Source of the DNA: Theocolax elegans
Lineage: Eukaryota; Arthropoda; Insecta; Hymenoptera; Cerocephalidae
DNA length: 64,000 nt
Direction of reading: 5' to 3'
Assembly (NCBI GenBank): GCA_026168455.1
Contig: CM047426.1
Coordinates: forward strand, 26,843,058-26,907,057
Part shown: positions 1 to 13,741 of the stretch, piece by piece
Layout of the letters: every line of letters begins with the position of its first letter
Position numbering within the stretch: position 1 is the first letter of the stretch
Notes under the pieces: generated by a model
The model's database searches: none
What the model saw: only the letters and a program-made list of their open reading frames with translations
What the model was told of the DNA's origin: nothing
Program-made: the position numbers and the translations under genes

Positions 1-3000
1 GTACATTGATGGAATAATATAAAATATTATTTAAACAAAATATTTATGTAAAATTCGTTTATTCTTAATATTATATTTATTAAAAGATCCAGATAATTCA
101 GGCAAATTTTATTTTTGTCGCACACTTACACTTAATGTAAACTGATTAATTCCTGGGCGATTTCGATTTTCACCACGTGTAGCATGGACACAAATGGTTC
201 GATCTATCGAATTATGTAGTTCGTTATAATGTCTTATTCATCATCGCTGCCGTGAATTATGTAATTCCATAGAACAAATCATTCGTGTCAATGTAACACG
301 ATGTGGAAACCGAAAACGCCCTGGAAATATTCTACTAACGATGAGTGTACAGGCACTACAATAGTTATAACAATTAATAACTTATTTAAATTTCGTTATT
401 TGAGTATATACATTAAAAGTTTGTAAAAAGATTAATAATTTATATTTTTAGTTCCATATACATGTAATCGATCTTGTTACAATTTTTCCACAATAAAATT
501 CTTATATCGAAGCTAATCGTTTGTGACTCGCGAATTGTGATCTATGCGACCGCAAAATAAATTTATAGAGGTTTTCATATAGAGATTTACGTGTAAAACC
601 TATAAGCTCATTAATTTTAATACATCTCTTGTACAAATATACATCAGCATATCAAGTGTTCAATGAGTTACAAATGACAGAACCGCTCTCTTATGCGAAT
701 GCATTTATCGAATCCTTAAACAGAAACTCGGATTAAGAGACCTCCATATGTCAGTAGTTGAAATTAATTATGTTTTTAAAACAATAAAGCTAATTATTTA
801 TACAACGTAAAAAATGTTCCAACTTAATAAACACCGTCACTTTAGCTATTTTCATAATTAATAGTACCGTATACACGTATACTTTTGTACGTCTAATCGG
901 ATAATTATTTTTTTTCGTAAACACAGCATTACAATGCAATATCCGTTATCGCGCACTTCTCGTAACAAACTGGTGTGTATACAAAACTATTTGGTATTTT
1001 CCACGAGGTTACAAACGCATATTCTAATAAACCCGTCAGGAACGTATGACACTGTAGACTACTTTCGAAATATCCATCTTTCGTAATGGTAGAAACCAAA
1101 GACTTATGGTATAAGGATCAACAATAAAAAAGACGACGTGAACTATATACGGTGAATCGATATTGCCGCCAAAGGATGATTTATGAGGCAAACATTCGCG
1201 CTATTCTGCCGTTCGATCGTCAATGATTTCGTCATCGCTAATATTGTGTTTTTCCGCAGGGCTTTTCAAATTGTAAGTGGTACCGGTTTCAGCTGCGCTT
1301 GCGAGTTATATCGAGAGTTTTTTTTGTGCCTCGTTCGGTGAAGGTTATGAATTCAGAAGGAAGAAGTATATAGTTGAGCTGAATTAACAAAAAAAAAAAC
1401 ATTTTATTGTATATCTAATTAAAAACTTTTGTATACATTTTGAATATATTTTTAACAAATATTGATATTATATCTGTATTTAATTCAGAAAATAACATGT
1501 TTTTAAATAATATTATTAAAAATATCTAAAATAGTTAGGGATTAACATTTCGCATGATTGACTACCTAAACAATATTTTGAAAAAGATTGCGTGTATCAA
1601 ATACGTAATGTTTATTCAATTAAATCATTGTACTAAATTTTTAGTAATCGAAGGAAAGTCTAATAAACTTTTATTAATGCCTACATTTTTTTGACGCATA
1701 TTTACTTGGCGTTTACTTGATAATCGATAAGAAATGTAAATATTTCATTTAATAATATTACTAAAAAATAAAGAGAAATGGGGCATTTTCTGCATTGACA
1801 TTTAATTAGACATACCCTAATATTGATTTTTTCTTTCAAGTATATCAGTAGGTCACAAAAAGTTCTGTATGCTTCAATGTTCTTTGAAAAATAAATAAAC
1901 ATTATAAAATTATGTTGTAATTGATAAATATATTTATAACACTATTTTTATGAACCTTCAATAAAAAAATTAGTCCTCGAAAAAGTAGAAAGGAACGCGT
2001 ACTTTATTGAAAATCCAGACAGTAAAAAATGTTCAAATTTACGTTTCGAATAATCCAAGGTAAATACGTGGAAAGCATAAACGATATACATAAATATCGA
2101 CATCGGAAAAATTATTTCCTGTTATGATGTATAATGAAAAAATAAGAAAAACACTTGTCCTATCAACGCCACGCCTAATTCCCCTTTTGTACGAAGCTTC
2201 GTATTTTTCTTCTGAACTCAGGAAGTCGAATGTGTGCTCTGAATTTATTCTACCGTTCGATTTGCAACATATGTTCGTAATTTTCCATGCACCCGAAGCT
2301 CACAAGCCGTCATTGCGTATGCCCTGGTATACTCCCTACTAAGAGCAAACTGCCCCGGAGGGCTGCACGCGCCGGGTGCAAAGAGCAGGTGCGCTGGCTT
2401 CCATGACTGCTTCGAGTTGGATTGACCGGTTCCTTCTTTTTCGGCTGATTTATGGAATGGAAGATTATTGGCATTGGACGTTGAGGAAATATTTCGTTTG
2501 CCTCTTTGGTCACCGTGTATGTTTTTGATATATACTTCTAATTTCGTTTTACATATTCTTCTATATTGGTGTAAATTTTTGTTATCAAATTTAGGTTCGT
2601 TCAAATAATATTAATAAATCTTTATTTTCCCTTCTGCAATACCTTTAAACTGTGAGTTATAAACATTTACTATGCAAGAAGAAGCGTATAATTATTAAAG
2701 CTTTATAGTTGAGTAAGTTAAGCTATATGAAAGCGATAAACAAAAGCCCAAGATCTTATTTTTTGGGGAAGTAAATACTATTTTCGTATTATTAAAATGG
2801 TACTGACATTTTTACAGAATGTATGAAGTTTATTACAGTAGATGCACTTGTTTAAGCGTCTTCTACGTGTATACATATAAGAATCATTTTATACATACGC
2901 AACATAAATTCTAAGATTCAAAGATAAGCAAGGTACAGACATTATTTTGGTACGTCACTAGAATGAATATTTTTTCCATGCATGCAAATGAGATGAAAAC

Positions 3001-3257
3001 GTTCTAGAGTGTTTAGAAAAAAAAACGAATAAATGTAAGCCTCAACTCGTGCTTTGTCATCCTCATCGCTTAGAGAAAGATAATTTTATTGGTCGTTGAG
3101 CTGAAGCTTTTAAAATGAATTCCTTTTAATCTGTTAAAAACATGTAAAAGAACTATAAAAAGTTAACTATTGCAAAAATTATCATATTTACCACTTGGTT
3201 ATATTAAATTAAGTCAAACTATAATTTATTACCATTATCAATTTATTTAATTCAACA
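1..3257. other. AT-rich noncoding DNA
   Basis: No gene recognised. A small GC-rich patch at about 2330-2440 carries overlapping short ORFs on both strands that look incidental. Confidence 0.6.
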
Positions 3258-3483
3258 TTAATCCCTTTTCATCCTTCAAAAACACTAAAATTACTATAAA
3301 AAGTATATTATTAGAAAATTAATATCAATAACGCAATTAAATTAAACATTAAACTAGTCTGGACTAAGGGTTAATGAAGGGTGCTGAGGAATACAAAAAA
3401 TGTATCCTGATAATAAATTATAGTCTTCTAATAATATACTTTTTATAGCTATTTTAGTGTTTTAAGGGATGAAAAGGGGTTAA
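3258..3483. mobile_element. TTAA-flanked MITE, piggyBac-like ends
   Basis: TTAA at 3258-3261 and 3480-3483 flank a ~218-base element. Its arms pair over about 55 bases: left TCCCTTTTCATCC...ACACTAAAAT...CTATAAAAAGTATATTATTA, and the right arm is the near-complement, ending GGATGAAAAGGGG. A TTAA target and CCC-type ends are features of piggyBac-group transposons, from family knowledge. No ORF; non-autonomous. Confidence 0.75.
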
Positions 3484-6400
3484 TTTTGAATGGACTGAAA
3501 TTGGCATATGCACAAGTAACGTATCATCTCCATTCTCGCAAAAATTAAAGTTATGCGATGTAAATTAACAAGTTACGAGTTCGATTTAAAATTTTATTTT
3601 TCAAAATTTCATGGATACCGTAGAAAACACGTGTGTTGTCACCTTTTACCTAATTAAAAATATCATCAGCGTCACGGGTAAAAGTCGAAACGGCACATTT
3701 AGTATCGCGCGAACTGTGGAGAACTGGTTTAAATAGATAGCGTTGTACGAGTAGCTGAAACTGTGACGAACTGTCCCCGACGACAATGGAAATACCATGA
3801 CAATGAATGCAACGCCCTTGTAATACAGTTACGCTTTTCACCTTAACTCAGCTAATTTTTTTTTTGCGCATAAATTTCAATTCTACGACCCTTAGTATAC
3901 TACGATTTTGTAATTAGGGCACAACTTTATAATTGTTAAATACAAGTTTAATCGAGTTTAATGCTCCTTTTGCTATGAAGTTACTAACGCGTAAGTTACG
4001 AGTATCGATAAGCGTTATAGAACTGTGATGTAAATAAAACAATTTTCATGTAACTTTACGAACACAGTAGTTTTATTATATTTGGTAAATGATTTGTATA
4101 AAGAATAATCAGAGACATTATATTCATTCGTATTTCAGTATAATATAAACAGTTGTAGTTTGATATATATTGACAATAAATGTATTAAACTTATATTATA
4201 GTTTGCACAAAATTAGCGGAACGAAAATAAAGCTATCGCAAGAATTATTACGTATAAACTTTGACTATAAGCTCTAAATTAAGCTACATAATGTTCTTTA
4301 ATCCTGAACTTAAAATTTGAATGACATTAAGATTTTCTGATAAATTGAAATTAGGGTAGAACTAATTCCAGACTTGTTTATCTTTGAGGTTTGCAAAAGA
4401 CATTTCAATCTGAAAACTCGAGAAAGTCATCGATCGATATAAGCACTTTGCAGTACGCTACGGCAGCTCCGTGGAACAGACCAGTCAAGTCTTTGCTTAT
4501 ACATAGAAAGCGATTCATTTTTTATCGCTTCTTTTTCACGGCATCACAATAAATTGTGCTATAAAAGTGTATTTTAATAATAAATTTATTATAATTCAAT
4601 AATGACTATTTAATGTTCTACTAGCTTTCAATTTCGATAAAATGTTAAATCTTTGATTTTGGTATTCTCAATAATACATGTTGCGAGGTTCAAACATATT
4701 TAACATTATAGACAGCATAAATAAAATTATATAAAATTGTAAATAAAAAATATTTTGAATCACAGTAAGAAGCAACTTTTGAGTTAAAAAAGTTAACAGA
4801 TAGGTTGTGAATTATTAAAATATGCATGCTTTCAAAGTAAATGCATTAATACCATGTTCATTATTGAATTAAATAAATTAACAATTTTTTATGATTTTAA
4901 TATACAATTTTAATTTATATTTTCGAAAGATATTATTTTTCCAAATTCCCAATCCGTCGATATTATATAAGTATGAATTTGTAAGAATATCTGAAAAAAA
5001 TGAATTTAAAAAAATTTCTTTGTGAAAAATAGCCTATAATCGAAATTGTTGAACTATAACGTTAATACAATCAAATATAATTGTTTATTATTTTTTGTTT
5101 AAAATAACCACACAATTTCTTCAATAAGCATCTAATGGAAACGTTTAATTAATACCTTAAAAATGATCTCGATTACGTTTAACCTCTTTTGGACGTGCTT
5201 CCGCACTGTCCCTCTCTTCTTCTTACTCAAGCAAGAAAAACAATGGGAAACAAGTCTTTATCATTCACAACATCAATATATTCCAAATTGCGTCCTCCTT
5301 CTCTCTTTCTCTCCTCCATAAAGTTAATCCCGACGAAATGACAAAGCTCAAAGGGCTAGTTGAAAGTCAGCTTGCGCAAAGTGTCGGTCTGGATGGTCGT
5401 TGCATGCGGTTTATGTATGTATGCACTTACACACACACATTATGCTCCAGTTTACTGTACCGAGCGCTTATTTTTCATGCAGCCCGTGAGCCGACGCCCA
5501 CAGGGAATGCAGAGCGCAAATTCGGTTTTCGCACCGTTGGTTCAGAAGGCTGACCAGTTCACCCTAATATCGGGTGGAAAGAAATTGGTAATGAACTGAG
5601 GGGGCCACGGACGATCGAACTTTTGGAAGATTCAGACGAGAACGAAATTAAGATTACGAACAGATGAAACTTTCGTTGAATTGATGGTTACTTAAGGGAA
5701 AACGTGACCACCTCTACCGTTAAATTTGGACTTTTCGCTCTAACTATAATATTAGTATAATAAATGAAAATGCTTCTTAGTATTTGGAATAATTGGGAAA
5801 TTGTGTCAGTAAATGTTTATTGTTGAAAAAGGTAGAGGTAGAAAGGTAATAGTGGCTCTGTGTTCCCTCCCGACAGTGCAGGTAGAAGAACCTAGCCCAA
5901 GGTTATCGATCCGAAGCGCAGCGGCGCCATCAGCAAGCCGGAGACGATCCGGATTTCAGTGCTGCTCTGACTAGAATTCACTCGTGAACCGAGAGCATTT
6001 CCTTCCGCCATCGAGGAGATGGCAAGCCTTACAAACGTGAATCCTTGGAATCTTTTTTCAACGGCGTGACTACAACAACCTCGTGACGTTGCGTGGATAT
6101 TTTTTTACGATGTAAATGATTAAAAATAATTTTACTTCAAATCCACATTTCATACATTATTGAGATTGTAAGTAATATTGGAATTGCGATTGCGCGTTGT
6201 AACTAGATGATTACAAATTAATTTTTTTGATATTACGTTAAACAAGATAATAAATTAGTAACAAATTATATATAATAAATATAATTGATTTATTAAATTA
6301 TAATTTGATTCATTTAAACATGTTATTATCGAAGATTATATTATAGGTTCAGCTAATTATTAAAGCGATTACTATTATATATTTGTAATTTGAAGATGTC

Positions 6401-9400
6401 TACAAATATTTAGTAATAATTACTCGCTTACTCGACTGATTACTCATTAACGTAAAGGATTACTAAATTTTAATGGTTATATTTATTCACACTTTTTTTA
6501 GAACTATCGTGTAATATTGATTTTATCAATCTTGAACTATATACATAGTTTCACGGTTACTTTCGTTATAGGTGATTCATTTTCATTTGCAAATATTGAC
6601 CCTCATTCTTTTACTCATCAATTATAACGAGTCCCTGGCTTTTTGGTTTATTAAAAAAGTAATGCAATTAAATTAATGAACAATTTCGAGTCGAGCATGA
6701 GACCAATGATGAGTTTCTCTCTCTCTCTCTCGAGGCTGTCGCGTCGGTCTAAGTTTTATTTTTTTTCAAATACTTGGAGACCCGATAAAGCGAAACAAGG
6801 GCTCTTTTGGTTCACCTTTTTTTTACCATTTTCCTCTTCTTGACCTGCTGTAATTGGATTCAGGTAGACGAGACCAACGTAGTACTTCGGTCAGAATAAC
6901 CGAATTTTTGCGGTTGGGCTCATTCTTGAAAAAAATATCTTGCTCTTTTCGTGTTTTATGATTCAGTAAAATATGAAATATTGAATTACTAAGTTAGTTA
7001 AAGTAAAGCATTGTTGAAAAGTTGTAACTATTTACTGATTAAATAAATATTTTACAATTAATGAAAATTGCTCTAATTATTTTAATTAATGTTAACTATT
7101 ATCATACGAAACGCATTTCATTTCTGCAGCTTAATTGAATGACCAAATTTGTTTTCTAATTGAAGTCATTTGTAATCTTGCTAATTAGAAAAATTATTCT
7201 CAAAACAATATGTAGTAATTAGATAAATTTTCTATATATCAGTTTTAATTTTTTAATCCGAACGAATTTATCGAGTTTTTCATCGTTTATAATTGCATTA
7301 GGAAAATAATTTTTGATAAAGAATTTTTTATTTTTTAAATTATGACACCAACAATGTATAACTTATCTATAATTCAATAACAAAATTTTTATCGTCATTT
7401 TCCTATTATTATACATATCATTTGTTAAACAAAGACACTTCGACGTGGCACATGTGTATTATATTATAACAAAAATATCGATAAATCGCTCAATGTAGTT
7501 AGGATGATGCGAATGACAAAACAAGATCTATGTCGCGTGGATACTTTTTCGCTACACAGCTTTCTCGTATCAACGTCCTTCTACGTGGACATGCGTCGTA
7601 GATTCTTCATCTGTCAGTCGCGCGATAATTACGCGATTGTCGTATGACTTGCGTGTCCTGTCAATGTAATAAGAAATGTCTAACTATCAATAAATTTGGC
7701 GTAGATTTAAAAAAAAAATTGCAATTACTTATAATGACATTTTTAACATCATGACTCAGCTTTTATTGTTTTAGGTTTTTGTATCGTTAAAATATGATGC
7801 AGTTGTCACGAGATTTTTTCGCGTAAAATTATTTGACATTCATTTGTTTCATACCTCTATTAGCTGATGATTCGATGGTTAAATTTATTTATCATATTTC
7901 TTATTAATAGATTATTGCATAAACTTTATGTTCATTCACTATTGTTACATAAATTCTTTAAAAAAATTACACTTTTCATTTTCTTTTGGAGGAAAACAAA
8001 TGTTACATAAATAAAATGTATATTAAAGCGCATAGAATATTAGGTATTAAGTAAGAAATAAGTATTAGTAGTAATGTATAATTAAAATTAATAATAATTG
8101 AAGAGTTAAATAATTATTAGTTTTAAAAAATTAATTAATTCAATGTTTGTTAGTCTAAGCAGACGTATATAATCATCTTAATTTTCTTAAAATGACTTTT
8201 TTTATTCGATACCAAGAAAATTGTGTTTTTTCAACGTATAAATAATGCATAATTAAATGATAATTCTATTTTTATAGTCATTCTTCAATAATCCTAAATG
8301 TAATTATTATACTTTGCTAACAGAACAATAACTCAGTATAATGCAATACACATTTATCGACTGATTAAAAGCCAATAAACATTATTAAAACAATAAATTC
8401 AACGAACATTTAAATTTATAACATTTACTTTGTAACTCAATATAAATATATTTAAAATAATAAGTTAATAATAATACACGGCGTCGGTGATCGACATTGC
8501 AAAAAGAAACAATATAAGAGTACACCACATTTATATAAAACCGAACGTTACATTTTTTTTCCTTAAAGTTGGTGAAGGCTGAAAGTTATTCGACGTCTCG
8601 AAGTATACGTACGCGTACACACCGAATTCACTTTCCCATTATCTCATCCTGGCGATCTCGAGCGCGCACGTGCGCCGATTCTTCCCACGCGTCAATTGCT
8701 CGCGCAGCTCGCCGTAAGTGCTCGCTCTGCTATTGCCGCTAATTGCAATTGTGCGTGCGAGTGGGTTGAATGATCTCACGAGCAGCTTCGTCGAAGGATA
8801 TATTGTGCTATGCGCAAGATCAGAAGAAACGTTCGCCAGCTGCGATCGGCGACCAACGCCCAATTTCAAATAATGTCACGCATCTTTCCTTGAATTTTCT
8901 ATTACCTTTTATATATATAGAGTCGTGAAAGGATTGACGATCACTTTTGTTTCCTTTGCATCGGAGTATACTGATCGTATCGATATTAAGTCCGTGTACT
9001 GTCTTTCCCGCGATTTTCCTAATAAAATAGAAGCGAAAGTTATAATTTGAATAAGAAAATTTTGTATCGAAGAATAAATTGAGTAATTATATTATAGAAA
9101 GAAGTAAGTGGACTATGCTGAAATTACATTATGAAATAACTGGACTCTTAGAAGCTAAAAATATTTAATAGACTTACAAAACACTGTTATTAACTGGTAT
9201 AATTGGCTAGATCCTAATTTGTACTGTACGAGTGATCAATTTTAAAAACCACAACGACGGTGAATTTCATTTTGCAATTTGTATTTGGATATGTTATGAA
9301 ATGCTTTACATACAAAATGTTCTTAAGGTATTTAATCAATTATGACAAAAGTCATATTGCTCAATCGTAATAATTAATAATTTACTTACTTATGAAGGAT

Positions 9401-9409
9401 ACTTCTTAT
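3484..9409. other. AT-rich noncoding DNA with GC-rich islands
   Basis: GC- and CpG-richer islands at about 5440-5620, 5870-6060 and 8620-8870 (the last dense in CGCG-type words). ORFs there are under 80 codons and unrecognised. Possible regulatory sequence only. Confidence 0.5.
6716..6731. repeat. (TC)n microsatellite
   Basis: Eight TC units. Confidence 0.85.
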
Positions 9410-9483
9410 CCCTGGTAGAAATTGAACCAAGAAAAATGGCCAGACAAAATGGTTAGTTAGTGACTATTAATTAAACGCTTTTT
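9410..9483 (+). mobile_element. Possible solo end of the CCCTGCTAGAAAT MITE family
   Basis: CCCTGGTAGAAAT (9410-9422) differs by one base from the end of the 34473 element. TTAAACGCTTTTT follows at 9471-9483, similar to that element's subterminal TTAAATGAAACGCTTTTT. No convincing right end. Confidence 0.35.
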
Positions 9484-12400
9484 GGGCCATTCACTAGCTT
9501 GACATAACCTCTAATCATTGACAAATAGATTTCTCGGCTAGTAGTAAGCTTATCGACTCCTGTAAAATTAGATAACTTTTCTATATATGTATTGAATTAA
9601 TTTTTTCACAAAATTTGTCATGAATAGTTTTATAACCTATTTTTTGGCGTTAAACGAGCCAGTTTTCATATGCTGGACGAAAAAGGCAAAACATTTTTAC
9701 GACTTCAAATATATTAGGTAGTTAAATGATATGATTGATAGATTCACCCGAATTGACCAGGAATAATCGGTTAAAAGGTTAAAAAAGTAAAAAAAAAACG
9801 TTTCATTATTGGGAGAAAAATGTACACCATTTTTTTATTACTTTATCACGATAAGATTAAATGGATATTTAGAATGTTAATATTCATAAGTTTGTATTTT
9901 TAAAACGTTCACGATGAATATGCATTTATTTCGTATAATTAGAATTTGGTCATAGAAAAAAAGTTAACGATAAAAACCCTCCCGACTGGTATCCGTGAAT
10001 AATATTTTTAGCGTTAAAAACGAATTAGGCAATGCGAATAAAGTTTTTAGATCTCAAGATTTTTAACACCTGGATTTTCACCACGTGTGTGTGTGTGTGT
10101 GTGTGGACGATCGCAGTTATGTGTAAACGTGAAAGTGAGAAAGCGGCTTGCGAGCTGCAATTCTGTTGTGTTCGTTGTATAGTCAAGCTGACGATGCCGG
10201 GAAAATATTGATCGATCGCGATGACGCTATATATATATATATATATGTATGTATGTAGGAGCTCCAAATTGAAAGCGAAAAGTTACGTCGTCGAGTATAA
10301 AATATTGCGTGCGCGCTATTGCGAACGATAATCACGAACATTGAGCTATATCTATCGTCGTGAAAGGTGGATATAATTCCTCGTTTTCAAGTAATTATTT
10401 GTAAGATTAAACAATTGTTTGTCTAGAGATATGCCACGCGTTATGTGGAACACGCTCGCTGGGGAGAAAATTATAATACTATCGATGTAAATTATAATAG
10501 ACTATTTGAATGGATATGCTATATAGTTCGGTATACTGTGCTCGATCTTTCATTACGAGACGTGGTGTACATTTAAGTGGAGATACAGTTGGTAAAGAGT
10601 TTAACTTCTATATATTCTTTATTTCACCGTATATATAGATTTAAGTTTTGTATTGATTAGACTAGATTAAATTCGCGATGGTTACATGCGCACACTATTT
10701 TCAACGAATCGATAAAATTTAGTTACTTATTTTTAACTGTATGACACACGGAATACGGTCACTCAAGTAAGATAATATTTGCAGTTAATATGTGAATATA
10801 AATTCATGCGTTAACGGCATAAATCCTGTACAAACATTTCATTTTCATTTTTATTTTAAGGTCATATTTATGCAATTAATATAATTTTTTTATTTCCAAT
10901 AAATTTATTTTAACTTAATATTTGAGAAATATTATGTTAAAGATGTTATCCTTGGATACTGTTATCAAAATTTTTCTTTTCAGCACCTTACTTTAAAACT
11001 TATGGGCGTTAAGACGTTCTTCTTCACGGCGAATTGATAATTTATTCTAAAAGAACAACTTACAGTTTCAGCTGAACCCAGTAGTTCAAACGAAAAAGTA
11101 TTTTTCTTGTAAAATATTATTTATAGTTAAAAATTACCTTATTTTGAAATTTTTACCTTGGGAATATTATTAACATATAGAATATAAAACAATTTATGTT
11201 ATTATTTGTTTTTCTTCAATACACGTGAAGCTTTATACGTATGAAACGTATAACACAATAGTTTCAATTAATTATTTATCAGTCTTATAATTCCAATTAT
11301 ACTTTTCGCATACGAAAGTGCCTTTTGTTTATAATACATAACTAAATAAAATTCTATAGTTTTCCTTAAATAATAAACAACTGAGTACATATTTATGTAA
11401 ATATTCAAGTTGAAAATGGTTTATATATAAATTTGATTAAAAAATAAAAGTCTGTGATCAATAAATAAAATAATTATACGAAATGCAATATGAAATGTTT
11501 AAGTATATAAAATTAGTAATTTGCGAGAACGTATCATTTACCAGAAAGCAGCATTCCAATGATATTCGCGAAAAGTTTACAGACAGTTACACGCCTTATT
11601 GAATCATCGATGATAGTAGAAGTTCGACGAGTTTGTTGAAGCCTGAAATGAATCATAATAGAACGACTTATAGGCTGTTCCCCAGCTCCCCTCCATCTCT
11701 CGTCATCATTCGCTCTCGAATATAATTACGAATTGCTTGGTCGTCGGTTTGCGCTTCTGTGAGCTGGTGCTCTTTCGCGTGCACGCGCCGACGATGGAAA
11801 GCGTGCGAGGCAACCGAGCGTTAAGTCGCTAATTGTAAAGGAATTGCACATGTGCGGGCAATTCAAGATCTAGTTCAAGACTCCTCGATCTATCTCCTTG
11901 TGTATACAAGGAGCTCTGCGTTCTTTGAAAATGCACCCCGGGCTTCATTATAACTTGGCAATTAATTTGATTATCGTTTAAAATGTATTTTCTCGTTTAT
12001 TACAACTACTTTATTCGAATGTATTTCCATTGATATAGGTTTTAATAAGTAAATTACGTTAGCGTTACGTTACATTGAACGACACATTGTTTTCGATGAA
12101 AGAATATTGTTCTTTATTATAAATAACAGTCAACTTTACTGTACTCTAGTAACAACTTTATCGAAATATTTTTAAAATATTCAGGCATTCATGAGTACAA
12201 TTTAAGTAAAACTATAATTAGCAAGCAAGCGTTATAAAAGTCAATCATATTACTCATTGTTTAACTCAATCAAACAAATAAATTTTATAATAAAGATGTT
12301 CAGTACCTTGAACCTTCAATGAAATCTTTGATCAGAGTATTCGATTTTCTTAATAACAAATAAGTTAAAACGATACCTATTTTATAAAGCTATCTTGCTT

Positions 12401-13548
12401 TGTGATTTCAAAAAACATTGTATAAATTAAATTATTTAAAATATATTTTGTATAAAATCATGCCAATGAACATTTTTAAAATGATTATCGAGTGCAGTAG
12501 TTTGTTTGTACTTTGTATGGATCATCTTCTAAAAATTCTATTAACGTACACATTATATTTAGATAATAAATAATATTAAAATAATTATTATATTAATTAT
12601 TTCATAATAATAATTGTTCGCTTATTGTTTCCACTTTTAACATCTCTGCTTAGTTATTTTCTATTTAAACATTAAGCAATTATTTACTCTTTGTTACACG
12701 TAAGCGTGACGAGAATGCTGCTACCACCATTTATCAAATATTCATAGCTGTCAGTATTGTTGTAGACCAGTTTGGTACTTTTATTGTTATCGAGGAAGAG
12801 CATCAAAGTTTCTCTTAAGTTTGAAAAAGACAATAGCCAATAAAGTATGTAACTACAATATCGAAAATGAGTCAATGATACAATAACAACTTATTGAACT
12901 CGATATTTCTATGTATATAAAAACTAAATATACGTTGATGTCATCAATTACAAGCCACTTCCAGTATAATGAAAGTTTGAAACATCTGATACGAACAACA
13001 GGAATGGAGGTTTCGCTCGCGTTATCACGGTTACGGTTCATAGTTTTAATCAAATTCTTGGCCCCGTGTATCAGGACAGTTTGTAAACATGTTCAGATGG
13101 CTGGATCGACGTCCGTACCACTGTGTGTTTCTATTGCTTTTCTGACGTGCGCTTGTTCGATTACAAAACTCGGTTGATCCGAACCGTAGAGCCACCGAAT
13201 AAATATACACGAAATACACTTTTGGCAGTCGATTGTCAGACTCGCCTTTCGGTTTTTTGTACGTTCGATAAATATCGCCGAATATGATGCTCCTGGGTGT
13301 GCTGTAAAAAATGTGGAAAATCGACACGACCGAAAAAAGGCTATATATGCATCTATTTGTTACGTAGAGAAACTTTTCGATCTATTGTGTTTACACGGTG
13401 TTCTATATACCTAAAATTTTCAGATTCCGTACTTCAATGCTTAGTAAAAAGAAGAAATAACATTTGTTTGTCTTTATACTGAGAAAAAATATGACTCGTG
13501 ATAAATGCTTGTCATTAACTATTAACTATTAGAGTATTATTATTAACT
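9484..13548. other. AT-rich noncoding DNA
   Basis: Microsatellites near 10085 and 10228 and a CpG-rich island at about 11690-11830. Short ORFs around 12684-13482 overlap on both strands and show no family resemblance. Confidence 0.5.
10085..10104. repeat. (GT)n microsatellite
   Basis: Ten GT units. An (AT)n tract lies at about 10228-10246. Confidence 0.9.
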
Positions 13549-13741
13549 AGAAGAGGCGCCTTCGTTTATTGACAATCTAACTGTGTGCTGATTTTTAGAT
13601 TTAAATATTATTGCGTTTTCGAGAAAAGTCTTACCAAAAATATCAAATATTTTCAACTTGTTGAGGTTAGGTTTACCTTTTTTATTATTATTATTTCTAT
13701 TATTTATAATTAGATTATCGACAAACGAAGGCGCCTCTTCT
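13549..13741. mobile_element. 193-base inverted-repeat element with AGAAGAGGCGCC ends
   Basis: Arms 13549-13580 and 13710-13741 pair over 32 bases with about 3 mismatches. The GC-rich palindromic core (GAGGCGCCTTCGTTT) stands out in AT-rich DNA. The interior is simple AT-rich sequence including a (TTA)n tract. The target duplication is unclear. Superfamily not assigned. Confidence 0.65.

Noticed and set aside
5865..5895. Pyrimidine-rich stretch then CAGGTAGAAG as a second recursive splice site
   Set aside because: The donor half (GTAGAA) is weak and a nearer AG interrupts the acceptor.
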